DNA of 64,000 nucleotides from Petrimonas sp. IBARAKI. Lineage in GTDB: Bacteria; Bacteroidota; Bacteroidia; Bacteroidales; Dysgonomonadaceae. A program made the translations under genes and the position numbers. Shown one piece after another: positions 46,519 to 55,027 of this stretch. A model generated the notes under the pieces. That model was not told where the DNA came from and made no database searches. It worked only from the letters and a program-made list of their open reading frames with translations. Position 1 is the first letter of the stretch; each line of letters begins with the position of its first letter. The DNA is taken from positions 3,534,001 through 3,598,000 of the forward strand of contig AP018040.2 in NCBI GenBank assembly GCA_002356435.2, written 5' to 3'.

Positions 46519-47943
46519 TTACTGAACTAGTTTTACCGATTCCTGAATTAAAACAACAAATTCAGCCGGAGGATTATAGGCCAGATAAACCGACAGCGCT
46601 AACAAAACAAACTGCGGTAAAGACTCCCATGGGCTGATGTAAGGCAACTTGTCCTCGTTAATTTGTCCAGTAGGAGTAAATAAAAGTTTAAATATATTTA
46701 CACCAAAACCCCAGATTATCAATGTAAGGAGTAGCAATACAACAACCAGTAAAACCACATAATGCGATTGAAACAGTGACTGAAAAATCATAAATTCGCT
46801 AACAAACAGCCCTGACGGAGGCATTGCAGTAGCGGAAAGGAATCCTAAAAGCACTACAAATGCTCCGGTTTTATAATACCTGAAATAATTTCCCAAATCA
46901 TAAACACTCTTGCTTTGGTAAATGGTGTATATCTGGTTAAACTGAAAAAACAGTGTAGGTTTAATAAAAGTATGCAATATAATATGTAAAATTGCAGCGT
47001 ACACGCCTACCCCTCCTGCTGCCAGCCCCAGCACAACCAATCCCATGTGTTCAATACCGGAATAAGCAAATAAACGCTTTATATTTTTTATTCGGGTCAT
47101 GTAAACAGCTGCCACAAAAACCGAAAGCAAGCCTACAATAATGATAACAGAATTTGCCCATCCTTTCAACGGGGTATGGGCTACTATAGCATAAACGCGA
47201 TATATGCCAACAAAGCCAACATTCATCAATACACTTGCCAACAAAGCCCCTGCAGGCGCCGGAGCTTTGTCTTTTGCATCAATGCCTGCCGTGTACATAG
47301 GCACAAGCCCCATCTTTGCTGTAAATCCCGTGAAGATAAAGAGGAATGCAAGCTTAAGCCAGAAAACATTCAGGTTGTGATGATTCTCATACAGTACTTT
47401 AAATGACATCTCCCCAACACCTGCCGATTTGAGGGACAAACTCAAAAACAAAATACCAATATAGATAAATGTGATACTGATGGCGCAAAGGAATACATAT
47501 TTCCATACTCCCTCAAGCGCACGCATACTCCGGTTATGATAAATCAGCACCGAAGCGCTCAGCGTAGTAATTTCCACAAATATCCAGGTAACAGCAATGT
47601 GGTTTGATAGATATGCCATGCAACATGATGTAATCAGCATCACCATGGCAGCAAAGAATAGCCCTCTTGCATGAGGAGCATCATTACGGGTTGCTATAAA
47701 ACGATATCCATAATAAAAAGCAGGGATGCTGACAATAGTCATAGCTATCAGCATTAATAGACCCAACGAATCAGAAGTAAAATAAACCAATTGGGTTATT
47801 CCCTGATTAATATACTCGTAGACTGTTGTCGTTATAAGTAATGCCAGATAACCAACAACCAATAAATAATTGACTACTGCATTCCTGTTAAGGATTAAAC
47901 CGATACTTACCAATACAGCTCCGGATAAAAAAATACCTGTCAT
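46519..47943 (-). CDS. Ehr-type complex antiporter-like subunit (HyfF/NuoN-like)
   Basis: 474 residues with about 13-14 hydrophobic segments. It is a proton-translocating antiporter-like protein: WIFVEITTLSASVLIYHNRS carries the conserved Glu of the fifth helix, RIKNIKRLFAYSGIEHMGLVVLGLA is the broken-helix region with its Lys, and AILHIILHTFIKPTLFFQFN has the later His/Lys pair. The likely role is ion movement coupled to the redox module. Five bases separate it from the HyfE-like gene upstream. Usual HyfF proteins are somewhat longer (about 520 residues). Confidence 0.87.
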   Translation of the reverse strand: MTGIFLSGAVLVSIGLILNRNAVVNYLLVVGYLALLITTTVYEYINQGITQLVYFTSDSLGLLMLIAMTIVSIPAFYYGYRFIATRNDAPHARGLFFAAMVMLITSCCMAYLSNHIAVTWIFVEITTLSASVLIYHNRSMRALEGVWKYVFLCAISITFIYIGILFLSLSLKSAGVGEMSFKVLYENHHNLNVFWLKLAFLFIFTGFTAKMGLVPMYTAGIDAKDKAPAPAGALLASVLMNVGFVGIYRVYAIVAHTPLKGWANSVIIIVGLLSVFVAAVYMTRIKNIKRLFAYSGIEHMGLVVLGLAAGGVGVYAAILHIILHTFIKPTLFFQFNQIYTIYQSKSVYDLGNYFRYYKTGAFVVLLGFLSATAMPPSGLFVSEFMIFQSLFQSHYVVLLVVVLLLLTLIIWGFGVNIFKLLFTPTGQINEDKLPYISPWESLPQFVLLALSVYLAYNPPAEFVVLIQESVKLVQ

Positions 47944-47948
47944 TGTTT

Positions 47949-48584
47949 TTAATCTTTTAAGTTAGTCAACAGGTTTACATCCGGATCACGGATTACGTCT
48001 CCAATTTTATTGAAGAAAACTCCCAGTATAAGTACACTAGCAAAAATATCAAGCATAATTCCAAGATTTAGCAACATAGGCATCTCATTTCCAATAGCCA
48101 GAGAAAGAACAAAAACCCCGTTTTCAATAACAAGGTATCCTACAACATGTGAGATAATCTTTTTCCTGGAGACAACTAAATACAGACCCGTGAATAGGGT
48201 TGATAATGCCACAACAAAGAATGTTTTATCAAGATTCTTATCCTCTATTGAACCCGAGAGAATAATTGTTGATACAATAATCAGCGTAACAATAATTAAT
48301 GACACAAAATTAGGAAGATAGGGTTCTGTTACGCGGGTAATTTTATTACGTTTAATCAGGTAATTCATAAACCAGGGTACGGCAATGGCTTTAAAAACAA
48401 TGGTTTCAAGCAAAACCAACAGAAGGTTTAAGGTACTTACATCGGTAAGAGTCAGGTAAGTAGTTCCAAAAAGGATCAAACCCTGCAAAACCAGTATATA
48501 CAGATAGGTCTGTAACCGATCAGCAATACTCATGTAGAGCAGTGTCATGGCCAATGCAATTAATAATATATCTGTCATAATCAA
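47949..48584 (-). CDS. Ehr-type complex subunit (HyfE-like)
   Basis: 211 residues, with six to seven hydrophobic segments (LLIALAMTLLYMSIADRLQTYLYILVLQ, VSLIIVTLIIVSTIIL, SHVVGYLVIENGVFVLSLAIG). The VIENGVFVLSLAI stretch with its buried Glu resembles NuoK, which HyfE contains as its C-terminal part. The length matches HyfE (about 216). It lies five bases from each neighbour, so it is certainly part of the complex operon. Confidence 0.85.
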   Translation of the reverse strand: MIMTDILLIALAMTLLYMSIADRLQTYLYILVLQGLILFGTTYLTLTDVSTLNLLLVLLETIVFKAIAVPWFMNYLIKRNKITRVTEPYLPNFVSLIIVTLIIVSTIILSGSIEDKNLDKTFFVVALSTLFTGLYLVVSRKKIISHVVGYLVIENGVFVLSLAIGNEMPMLLNLGIMLDIFASVLILGVFFNKIGDVIRDPDVNLLTNLKD

Positions 48585-48589
48585 TCGGT

Positions 48590-49495
48590 TTACATAAATT
48601 TACCAAGGATCAGCAATACCCCGAAAAATATCAATAAGGATAATGAGGTCAGTATAAAAATAAATTCAGGATTATGGCTCATCCTATATCGTGCAATAAA
48701 AGATTCAATAACACCCACTGTCACGGCGAAACAAAACTGAATCAGCATAAATAATGGAATAGAAAGAATCAATGGCAAGGCTCCAATAAAGAAATTTGAG
48801 ATAATGGCACCATACATAGCAAATTTTAAATTAGTAGTAAAAGTAATTACGCCCAGGTCAAATCCGCTATTATCAAGCACCATCACCTCATGTATCATCG
48901 TCAGCTCTAGGTGAGTCTTAGGGTCATCAAAAGGCATTCTGCTATTTTCAATCATAGCAATCATTACCAGCACAAATGTGGCCAATCCCCCTAACATATA
49001 AGAGATATATGAACCAAAATCAAGTGCATTAAAGATGCTACTGAATGATGTATGGCCTGTAAATAAAGCAAAAGAACCCATTAATATAAAGAACGCAGGC
49101 TCCGCAAGCATGGCGAACAGTGCTTCACGGCTTGCCCCCATTCCTTCAAAGCTACTTCCCGTATCAAGAGCCGAAACTATGATCAGAAATTTACCTAACG
49201 CCAACAGATAAGCGAACATCACAAAGTCACCGCTAAAAGAAATAACACCCGGATGAACACCATGCGGCAGCATTAATATAGCCATCAATACAGAGGCCAA
49301 GTAAACAGTTGGAGCGATCTGAAATATAAAGCTGGTTGTTTTGCTATAGACACTTCCCTTTTTCAATAGTCTAATTATATCTTTCATATTCTGCATAATA
49401 CCCGGGCCCTTGCGTCCTGAAGCTATGCTCTTTGTTCGGGTTACTATCCCAACAAAAAAGATACTGGCGAATATGATTAAAATGACACTTACCAT
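48590..49495 (-). CDS. Ehr-type complex membrane anchor (HyfC/NuoH-like)
   Basis: 301 residues with eight hydrophobic segments. NuoH-type marks are RTKSIASGRKGPGIMQNMKDIIRLLKKGSVYS near the N-terminus (the quinone-chamber loop region) and MIENSRMPFDDPKTHLELTMIHEVMVLDNSG in the middle, with the conserved acidic and arginine residues. This subunit links the redox arm to the antiporter-like subunits. It starts two bases after the stop of the HyfB-like gene. Confidence 0.9.
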   Translation of the reverse strand: MVSVILIIFASIFFVGIVTRTKSIASGRKGPGIMQNMKDIIRLLKKGSVYSKTTSFIFQIAPTVYLASVLMAILMLPHGVHPGVISFSGDFVMFAYLLALGKFLIIVSALDTGSSFEGMGASREALFAMLAEPAFFILMGSFALFTGHTSFSSIFNALDFGSYISYMLGGLATFVLVMIAMIENSRMPFDDPKTHLELTMIHEVMVLDNSGFDLGVITFTTNLKFAMYGAIISNFFIGALPLILSIPLFMLIQFCFAVTVGVIESFIARYRMSHNPEFIFILTSLSLLIFFGVLLILGKFM

Positions 49496-49496
49496 C

Positions 49497-51530
49497 CTAT
49501 AATTGATTTAAGAAATTTACCAGTTCAATGATCTTTTCTACGATCACAGGTAACAAGATTGTGAGTCCTACAAAAACAAAGCCGTATAAAATATATGCCT
49601 GAATATGGCCGTTTTGCAGAAATGTAAAACGTTTCAGGAAACTCCTTATAAACAACAACGGTTTATCAATTAACCAATATTCTATTTTATCATATGGGTG
49701 TGTTGCCTGGCTTATTCTGTCCGGATACAACCCGGCAGCTTCGTTCTTCTTTCTTTTAATCATCAAAACAGGCTCTGCGAGTTTACGATAGGTTCTGACA
49801 AATGAAGAAGCGGTGTACTGTGTTTTTTCAGCACTTCCGGTATAACCACACCCCCAGGTAACATCAGAAGCCTGGCTGCGTTTTGCGGTAACCAGTTTCC
49901 TTATAAAATAAAGCAACGCGGTTAACCCAATAAAACCTAACGAGTACCATCCTATCGCGGTCAGGCTCTGTAACCTATTGTTTAATTCAAGTGTCGCCTG
50001 AGTTCCTGACTCCGGGAGGAATAAGTACACTGTTTTAATAAGCATGGGTCCAAACAAAACAGGAAATACGCCAATAATAAGTATAAACAAGGCAATAAGA
50101 TATAGCGGTGCGGCTTTAATGAGACTTTCATTAACCGGAGCTAAAGGCTTTGATGAACGCGGATTGCCAAGGAACACTACTCCAAATGCTTTTGTAAAGC
50201 AAATCAATGCCAAGCCACCGATCAACACCAACCCCAAAATCGCAAAAAGTATAAAAAGTATAAACAAAAAATTATTGGATATCAACCCATTGAACAGGCC
50301 ATTATAAATAAAAAACTCGGATACAAATCCATTAAAAGGGGGTAATCCACATATTGCCAATGAAGCAATTAAAAATAAATATCCAGAGTGCGGCATCTTT
50401 CGGATAAGCCCACCCAAGGTATCTATTTCCAGATTGTGAGTCGCCTGGTATACATTACCTGAAACGTAAAACAACAAGGACTTAAATAACGAATGATTGA
50501 GTACATGCAATAACCCACCTCCGAACCCACTGGCTACTAATAGCGGATTATTGTATCCAATACCCAGGCAACCCAACCCTATACCTATACCAATAATCCC
50601 GATATTCTCAATACTGTGATAGGCCAGCAACCGTTTCAAGTTATGCTGCACTATAGCTAACATCACTCCATATACACCTGTTATGACTGAGATGAACAAA
50701 ATAAAATAGCCTATAAAAACCATGTCACATTTTATTAACAATACCATCCTCAGTATCCCGTATATACCAATCTTGATAATTACTCCCGACATTACACCTG
50801 AAACATGTGCAGGAGCAGCCGGATGTGCTAGGGGCAACCAGGTGTGAAACGGCACAAACCCCGCTTTGATAGCAAATCCACAAAAGAAAAAAATAAATAA
50901 TCCAACAGCAATAGCAGCCGGTTGGGTATAGGTTGAAGAAGAGATAGCAGCGAAATCAAAAGTACCTGTATTAACCTTTACCATCATAATGGCAATGGTT
51001 AGAAACAAAATAGAAACATGTGATTGTATCAGGAAATTAATTCCAGCCTTCAAGGTCCTGATCTTATAATGTTCAAAAATTACCAGAACGAAAGAACTCA
51101 GCGCCATAACCTCCCACAAAATAAGAAACACAAGGCCGTTCTGAACCAGGCAGATATCAACCAATGCAGTATATGCCAGCAAGTAAGCAGCAGCATGAGA
51201 GGCTAAATTACCTGACTGACTCTTATAAGCCATCATGTACCTGATACCATACCAGGCTCCTGTTGCGAAAGTAAAACTGATTATCAGCACAAACCAAGCC
51301 GATAAATAATCAATCCTTACCGGTATCTCTCCCGTAACCCATGAACCGCGATAATAAAATTCAATCAATCCATTGTTAAATACAGAAATTGCTACCACAG
51401 ATGCAATAATCACCTGTATTGTTATCACACTAACGGCAAGTATACCCTTTCCTTTTGTTTTAAAAAGAGGAAAACATAAAATTGCTCCTATCGCAATTAG
51501 ATTTAACAACTCTACTAAGAATTTTTCCAT
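49497..51530 (-). CDS. Ehr-type complex antiporter-like subunit (HyfB/NuoL-like)
   Basis: 677 residues, close to E. coli HyfB (about 670). Some 16 hydrophobic segments. The antiporter core keeps its charged residues: LWEVMALSSFVLVIFEH (Glu of helix 5), AHVSGVMSGVIIKIGIYGILRM (Lys of helix 7), VQHNLKRLLAYHSIENIGIIG and VLNHSLFKSLLFYVSGNVYQ (His/Lys). So ion translocation is likely intact although the redox module is altered. The C-terminal 170 residues contain a hydrophilic insert and a last helix (ILYGFVFVGLTILLPVIV). It is the first gene of the operon; no strong promoter match is visible in front of it. Confidence 0.9.
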   Translation of the reverse strand: MEKFLVELLNLIAIGAILCFPLFKTKGKGILAVSVITIQVIIASVVAISVFNNGLIEFYYRGSWVTGEIPVRIDYLSAWFVLIISFTFATGAWYGIRYMMAYKSQSGNLASHAAAYLLAYTALVDICLVQNGLVFLILWEVMALSSFVLVIFEHYKIRTLKAGINFLIQSHVSILFLTIAIMMVKVNTGTFDFAAISSSTYTQPAAIAVGLFIFFFCGFAIKAGFVPFHTWLPLAHPAAPAHVSGVMSGVIIKIGIYGILRMVLLIKCDMVFIGYFILFISVITGVYGVMLAIVQHNLKRLLAYHSIENIGIIGIGIGLGCLGIGYNNPLLVASGFGGGLLHVLNHSLFKSLLFYVSGNVYQATHNLEIDTLGGLIRKMPHSGYLFLIASLAICGLPPFNGFVSEFFIYNGLFNGLISNNFLFILFILFAILGLVLIGGLALICFTKAFGVVFLGNPRSSKPLAPVNESLIKAAPLYLIALFILIIGVFPVLFGPMLIKTVYLFLPESGTQATLELNNRLQSLTAIGWYSLGFIGLTALLYFIRKLVTAKRSQASDVTWGCGYTGSAEKTQYTASSFVRTYRKLAEPVLMIKRKKNEAAGLYPDRISQATHPYDKIEYWLIDKPLLFIRSFLKRFTFLQNGHIQAYILYGFVFVGLTILLPVIVEKIIELVNFLNQL

Positions 51531-51904
51531 TTATCCATTGAAAAGTATCCCTAACAACTAAACATCTATTCTATTAAATACGCGGATACTGCATAAAATC
51601 ATTATACGACACCCCATATATTGTCATTTTTTGAAAAGCAACCCCTTTCGATTAAAAGCAAATCCATAAGAAGCGATTGTGTACAGAAGGCCAATCATTA
51701 TTATCGAAGTACACGCTTGTTCGAATTCCACAGTAAAATTAACATGTACATTATTCGGTTGGCACACAGAAAAAATTACACATCGATGATTATACAAAAT
51801 AAATGCAAGAATAGTTGAGCTAGCAATAAGTTTTTTAAAGTCATATTATAAAAAATAAATGGTTTAGACAAAAGAAATACCAGAAAAAATAAAATTGCTT
51901 GTTT
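51531..51904. other. 374-bp A+T-rich intergenic region before the Ehr-type operon
   Basis: It separates the first gene of the complex (transcribed leftward) from the end of the metal permease gene (also leftward). A 65-codon + strand frame inside it has no protein-like features and opposes both neighbours, so I do not call it a gene. No exact TAnnTTTG promoter, terminator or repeat was recognised. Confidence 0.5.
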
Positions 51905-52738
51905 TTAAGCTGAAGATTGCTTACTTGAACCGGGATTCCATATTTTCACTATTTTTCCCGCAAAAAACATCACGATCAAAACGAAAATGATAAACGCTCC
52001 CGACGGCACATTCAGGTAATATGACAATAACAATCCTACAACGCAGGCAACAAAACTGACTCCTACGGAAAGGTAAATGATCCGGGAATAATTCACAGTA
52101 AAAAGATTGGCTGTCATCTGGGGAACAGTAATGAGCGACATCAACAGCACGATGCCGACCAACCGAATGCTTAGAACAATGGTGACGGCAACAAAAAGCA
52201 TCATCGCGTATTCTATAAACCGGGTATTAACCCTCCGGGTTTGGGCAAATTGCGTATCGAATGATACCGATACAATGGCATGGTAATTGACTGCGAAAAA
52301 CAGAAAAAGGACAGAAGTAAGTATGGCGAGAGAAACAATATCTGTTCGGGTAATAGTGAGGATATTTCCAAAAAGATATTCAGATAAGTTGGGAGCATAT
52401 CCCGGCGTGAGAAATGTAAGCATAATTCCTACCGCCATTCCCAACGACCAGAAAACAGCGATGGCAGAATCTTCCCGAACACCTTGTTTTCGCGATAACC
52501 ATTGAATACCGAATGCAGAAAACACCGAGAATATCATCGCCGAAAAGATGGGATTCAGTCCGAAATAAAAACCTATACCCAGTCCGCCAAACGAAGCATG
52601 CGTAATTCCCCCGCTGATAAAAACCAACCGGCGCGTAACCACATAGGTGCCTATAATACCACACGCAATGCTTGCAAAAAAACTTCCCAGCAATGCATTC
52701 CGAAAAAAAGCATAATCCAGTAATTCAATGATATCCAT
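51905..52738 (-). CDS. ABC-3 (ZnuB/TroC-type) metal transporter permease
   Basis: 277 residues from the ATG at 52738 (MDIIELLDYAFFRNALLGSF); the longer open frame overlaps the upstream gene. About eight hydrophobic segments. Family marks are CGIIGTYVVTRRLVFISGGITHASFGGLGIGFY near the N-terminus, the AIAVFWSLGMAVGIMLTFL helix, and TVPQMTANLFTVNYSRIIYL towards the end. It should pass zinc, manganese or iron across the inner membrane. The ATPase and the binding protein that must complete the transporter are not encoded nearby. It lies eight bases after the cysteine-bearing membrane protein gene. Confidence 0.92.
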   Translation of the reverse strand: MDIIELLDYAFFRNALLGSFFASIACGIIGTYVVTRRLVFISGGITHASFGGLGIGFYFGLNPIFSAMIFSVFSAFGIQWLSRKQGVREDSAIAVFWSLGMAVGIMLTFLTPGYAPNLSEYLFGNILTITRTDIVSLAILTSVLFLFFAVNYHAIVSVSFDTQFAQTRRVNTRFIEYAMMLFVAVTIVLSIRLVGIVLLMSLITVPQMTANLFTVNYSRIIYLSVGVSFVACVVGLLLSYYLNVPSGAFIIFVLIVMFFAGKIVKIWNPGSSKQSSA

Positions 52739-52746
52739 GGGTGGGG

Positions 52747-53193
52747 TCAAGCATGCATTTTTGCTTCGCGTAAATCGCTGACAACAAGCACAATTTCGTC
52801 TTTTATCTGATCGGGGACAGCGATTCCGCGTAGCTGCAGGCTGCGTACCCATCGCGGCTTCTCTTCATCCACAATAGTGTAGAATACTTCGCGAAACTCC
52901 TCCACCTCCTTATCGGAATAACTACCGGATTCCCGAAAATGAAAACGGTCGAGCTCTTCATCATCAAAATATTCGGGTTCCTCCCGGAAAGCAGCGATAA
53001 GGCTGTCTTTCTCGCAAACCTCATGCATACCGCAACATCCGCTTTCTTTTTCCTGTTTTGTCCTTACGTCTATCGACGGGAGAGGCGTTTTACGTTCCTG
53101 TGTGTTCCCCTTTTTGCGTTGTATTGTATTGGAAATATACAACGCCATGAGAAAGAACACGATAATTCCGAGTAATATATATAAACTTGTCAT
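52747..53193 (-). CDS. small membrane-anchored protein with a cysteine cluster, unknown function
   Basis: 148 residues. One N-terminal membrane helix (LYILLGIIVFFLMALYI) is followed by a basic linker, then SGCCGMHEVCEKDSLIAAF with three cysteines and one histidine, and an acidic helical part (EPEYFDDEELDRFHF, SYSDKEVEEFREVFYTIVDE). The Cys/His cluster could hold a metal ion. It lies eight bases before the metal ABC permease, which supports a link to metal handling, but function is not established. I recognise it as a type conserved in Bacteroidales without a reliable name. Confidence 0.75.
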   Translation of the reverse strand: MTSLYILLGIIVFFLMALYISNTIQRKKGNTQERKTPLPSIDVRTKQEKESGCCGMHEVCEKDSLIAAFREEPEYFDDEELDRFHFRESGSYSDKEVEEFREVFYTIVDEEKPRWVRSLQLRGIAVPDQIKDEIVLVVSDLREAKMHA

Positions 53194-53267
53194 TTTTTAA
53201 AGATTAAAGAATTTTATAACCAAAACAGACAGACAAAAAAGTATAGAGTTATCAGTCAATCGGTATG

Positions 53268-54491
53268 TCAAACCTCTTCGATACGGAACCCTGCTTTTCT
53301 GAGGTCGTCCCAGAAGTTCGGGTACGACTTGCTGACAACATGCGGATCATTCATTGTTAATGACTTAAACAGAATAGCTGCCGATGACAACGACATCGCC
53401 ATCCGGTGATCGTCGTACGTGTCCATAACCGCGTTCTCTTCAACAAAGCAACGTTCACCGTCCCATTCCAGCATCTCGCTGTCGGTTTCACGCAAGACAA
53501 ATCCCAGTTTTTTCAATTCCGTTTTCAGCGCTTCAATACGGTCCGTTTCTTTGATACGCAAACTTTGAACACCCGAAAAAATAAACGGCACATGCAGAAA
53601 ACAACAGGTTGCGGCAAAAGTTTGCGCTAAGTCCGGTTCATAGATAAAATTATGGAAAAACTTTTTGATGGGCTTTCCTGCTTTTCGGATAACCACACCG
53701 TTTGAAACAAACTCCGTTGAAACACCCAGATCCTTAAAAAGGCTTATCAGGTTAGCATCGCCCTGATAGCTGTTTTCTTTCAATCCGAGCAGGGTAATCT
53801 CGGCATCAGGGCAAAGCGCTACCATTTCGTACCAGTAAGAGGCGGCCGACCAATCCGACTCTACCTTAAAACTAACGGGTTTATAAGACTGCGGCTTGAT
53901 CTTTATTCTGTTCCCCACCCATTTAAGGTGAATGCCATATTCTTCCATCAGTTTAGCGGTCAGACTGATATAAGGCTTCGATATAATTTCGTCCCGGATA
54001 TTGATGATCAATCCATTCTCCATAGTGGGAGCCACCATCATTAGCGCAGAAATAAACTGCGAGCTGACGCTACCGGAGACATAAACCTCTCCACCCTGTA
54101 ACCTTTTTCCCCGAATTTTCAACGGAGGACAACCTTCATTTTTCAGATATTCAATATCTGCTCCTATTGCCTTCAATGTATCCACCAACGGATAAATGGG
54201 ACGTTCGTGCATTCGTTTTGAGCCCTGAACAATCCACTCTCCGTCCATTCCGGCCAGGAAAGCCGTCAGAAACCGCATGGCCGTTCCTGCACCTTTCACG
54301 TCAAACACATTTGAATCGGAGTTGAAAGCATCGATAATAACCTGTGTATCCTCGCAATCCGAAAGATTCTCCACCGGGTTGGTATTCAAGCTAAGCGCAT
54401 TCAGGATGAGAACCCGGTTGCTGATGCTCTTGGATGCCGGAAGTTCGATGGTTGTTTTTAACTTTTCGGGCGGATATATTTTGTATTGCAT
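53268..54491 (-). CDS. aroA: 3-phosphoshikimate 1-carboxyvinyltransferase (EPSP synthase)
   Basis: 407 residues, about 20 shorter than E. coli AroA but usual for Bacteroidetes. Marks of the two-domain fold: ELPASKSISNRVLILNALS, GAGTAMRFLTAFLAGMDGEW, GSKRMHERPIYPLVDTLKA, GSVSSQFISALMMVAP, RIKETDRIEALKTELKKLG and DTYDDHRMAMSLSSAAIL. It makes 5-enolpyruvylshikimate 3-phosphate for aromatic amino acids. It is transcribed alone from an exact consensus promoter. Confidence 0.96.
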   Translation of the reverse strand: MQYKIYPPEKLKTTIELPASKSISNRVLILNALSLNTNPVENLSDCEDTQVIIDAFNSDSNVFDVKGAGTAMRFLTAFLAGMDGEWIVQGSKRMHERPIYPLVDTLKAIGADIEYLKNEGCPPLKIRGKRLQGGEVYVSGSVSSQFISALMMVAPTMENGLIINIRDEIISKPYISLTAKLMEEYGIHLKWVGNRIKIKPQSYKPVSFKVESDWSAASYWYEMVALCPDAEITLLGLKENSYQGDANLISLFKDLGVSTEFVSNGVVIRKAGKPIKKFFHNFIYEPDLAQTFAATCCFLHVPFIFSGVQSLRIKETDRIEALKTELKKLGFVLRETDSEMLEWDGERCFVEENAVMDTYDDHRMAMSLSSAAILFKSLTMNDPHVVSKSYPNFWDDLRKAGFRIEEV

Positions 54492-54511
54492 GCTGTGCCG
54501 CTATTTTGATG

Positions 54512-54542
54512 CAAAAATAATAATAAATTACGGAGTCCCAAA
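54512..54542 (-). promoter_or_regulatory. promoter of aroA
   Basis: On the - strand TTTG (54539-54542), 19 bases, then TATTTTTG (54512-54519): a full match to the Bacteroidetes consensus, with the start codon 20 bases further on, giving a very short leader. Confidence 0.82.
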
Positions 54543-54562
54543 GCAATGGGTTGTCTTTAGGA

Positions 54563-55025
54563 TTATTTAAACCGTTTTCTTTTCATTCTCAGAAAAGTAA
54601 TCTTTTCGTAAGGATTCTCCAACCCGTTTTCGTAAACGATTCCAACATCTCCGTTACGGAAAACCGTCATGTCCGAGTATGCGGAGGGTCCATCATAAAC
54701 CAATACGTTGGGTTGCCACGATACCCCACCATCACGACTAATTTGTACGGTCATCTTCTCCCTCACGGTCGAACGTGGATTGGAAAAAAGCCGGGCCGGT
54801 AGCATACCAGGTCCAATCTTCTTTTTTCACCTCCGGTGTTATCTCAACCGGAGCAGACCAGCTCAATCCGTCAGTATCGGAGTGGATCACAAAAACGCGC
54901 CGCCGTCAGTAGAACGCCGTATCACCAAGTCTATATTGCCTGTGTCGGAACAACCGTTCTTCCGGGCTTCGGCAAACACCAAAATCGATTCTCGCTGCGT
55001 GAGAACCACTGGCTACTCGCTTCAT
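54563..55025 (-). pseudogene. degenerate GH33 exo-alpha-sialidase gene
   Basis: Pieces of a classical sialidase follow each other on the - strand in different frames. First, a damaged FRIP region (R-V-P joined only by a one-base shift, about 55010-55025), then ILVFAEARKNGCSDTGNIDL and an Asp box ending STDGGAF before a stop. Next comes a second box HSDTDGLSWSAPVEIT with EDWTWYATGPA, and finally the C-terminal piece RDGGVSWQPNVLVYDGPSAY...ENPYEKITFLRM (54563-54805). Segments between these are missing, so the gene has suffered at least two deletions and frameshifts. It cannot make an active enzyme. It adjoins the stop of the sodium symporter gene. Confidence 0.88.
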
Positions 55026-55027
55026 TG

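Noticed and set aside
44111-51530. Annotation of the six genes as formate hydrogenlyase or NiFe hydrogenase, or as respiratory complex I
   Set aside because: The large subunit has no NiFe cysteines and the small subunit lacks three of four proximal-cluster ligands. The NuoA, NuoJ and NADH-module genes and any hydrogenase maturation genes are also missing from the window.
51621-51818. 65-codon + strand frame in the gap before the complex operon
   Set aside because: Composition is not protein-like, it opposes both neighbours, and there is no promoter or start context.
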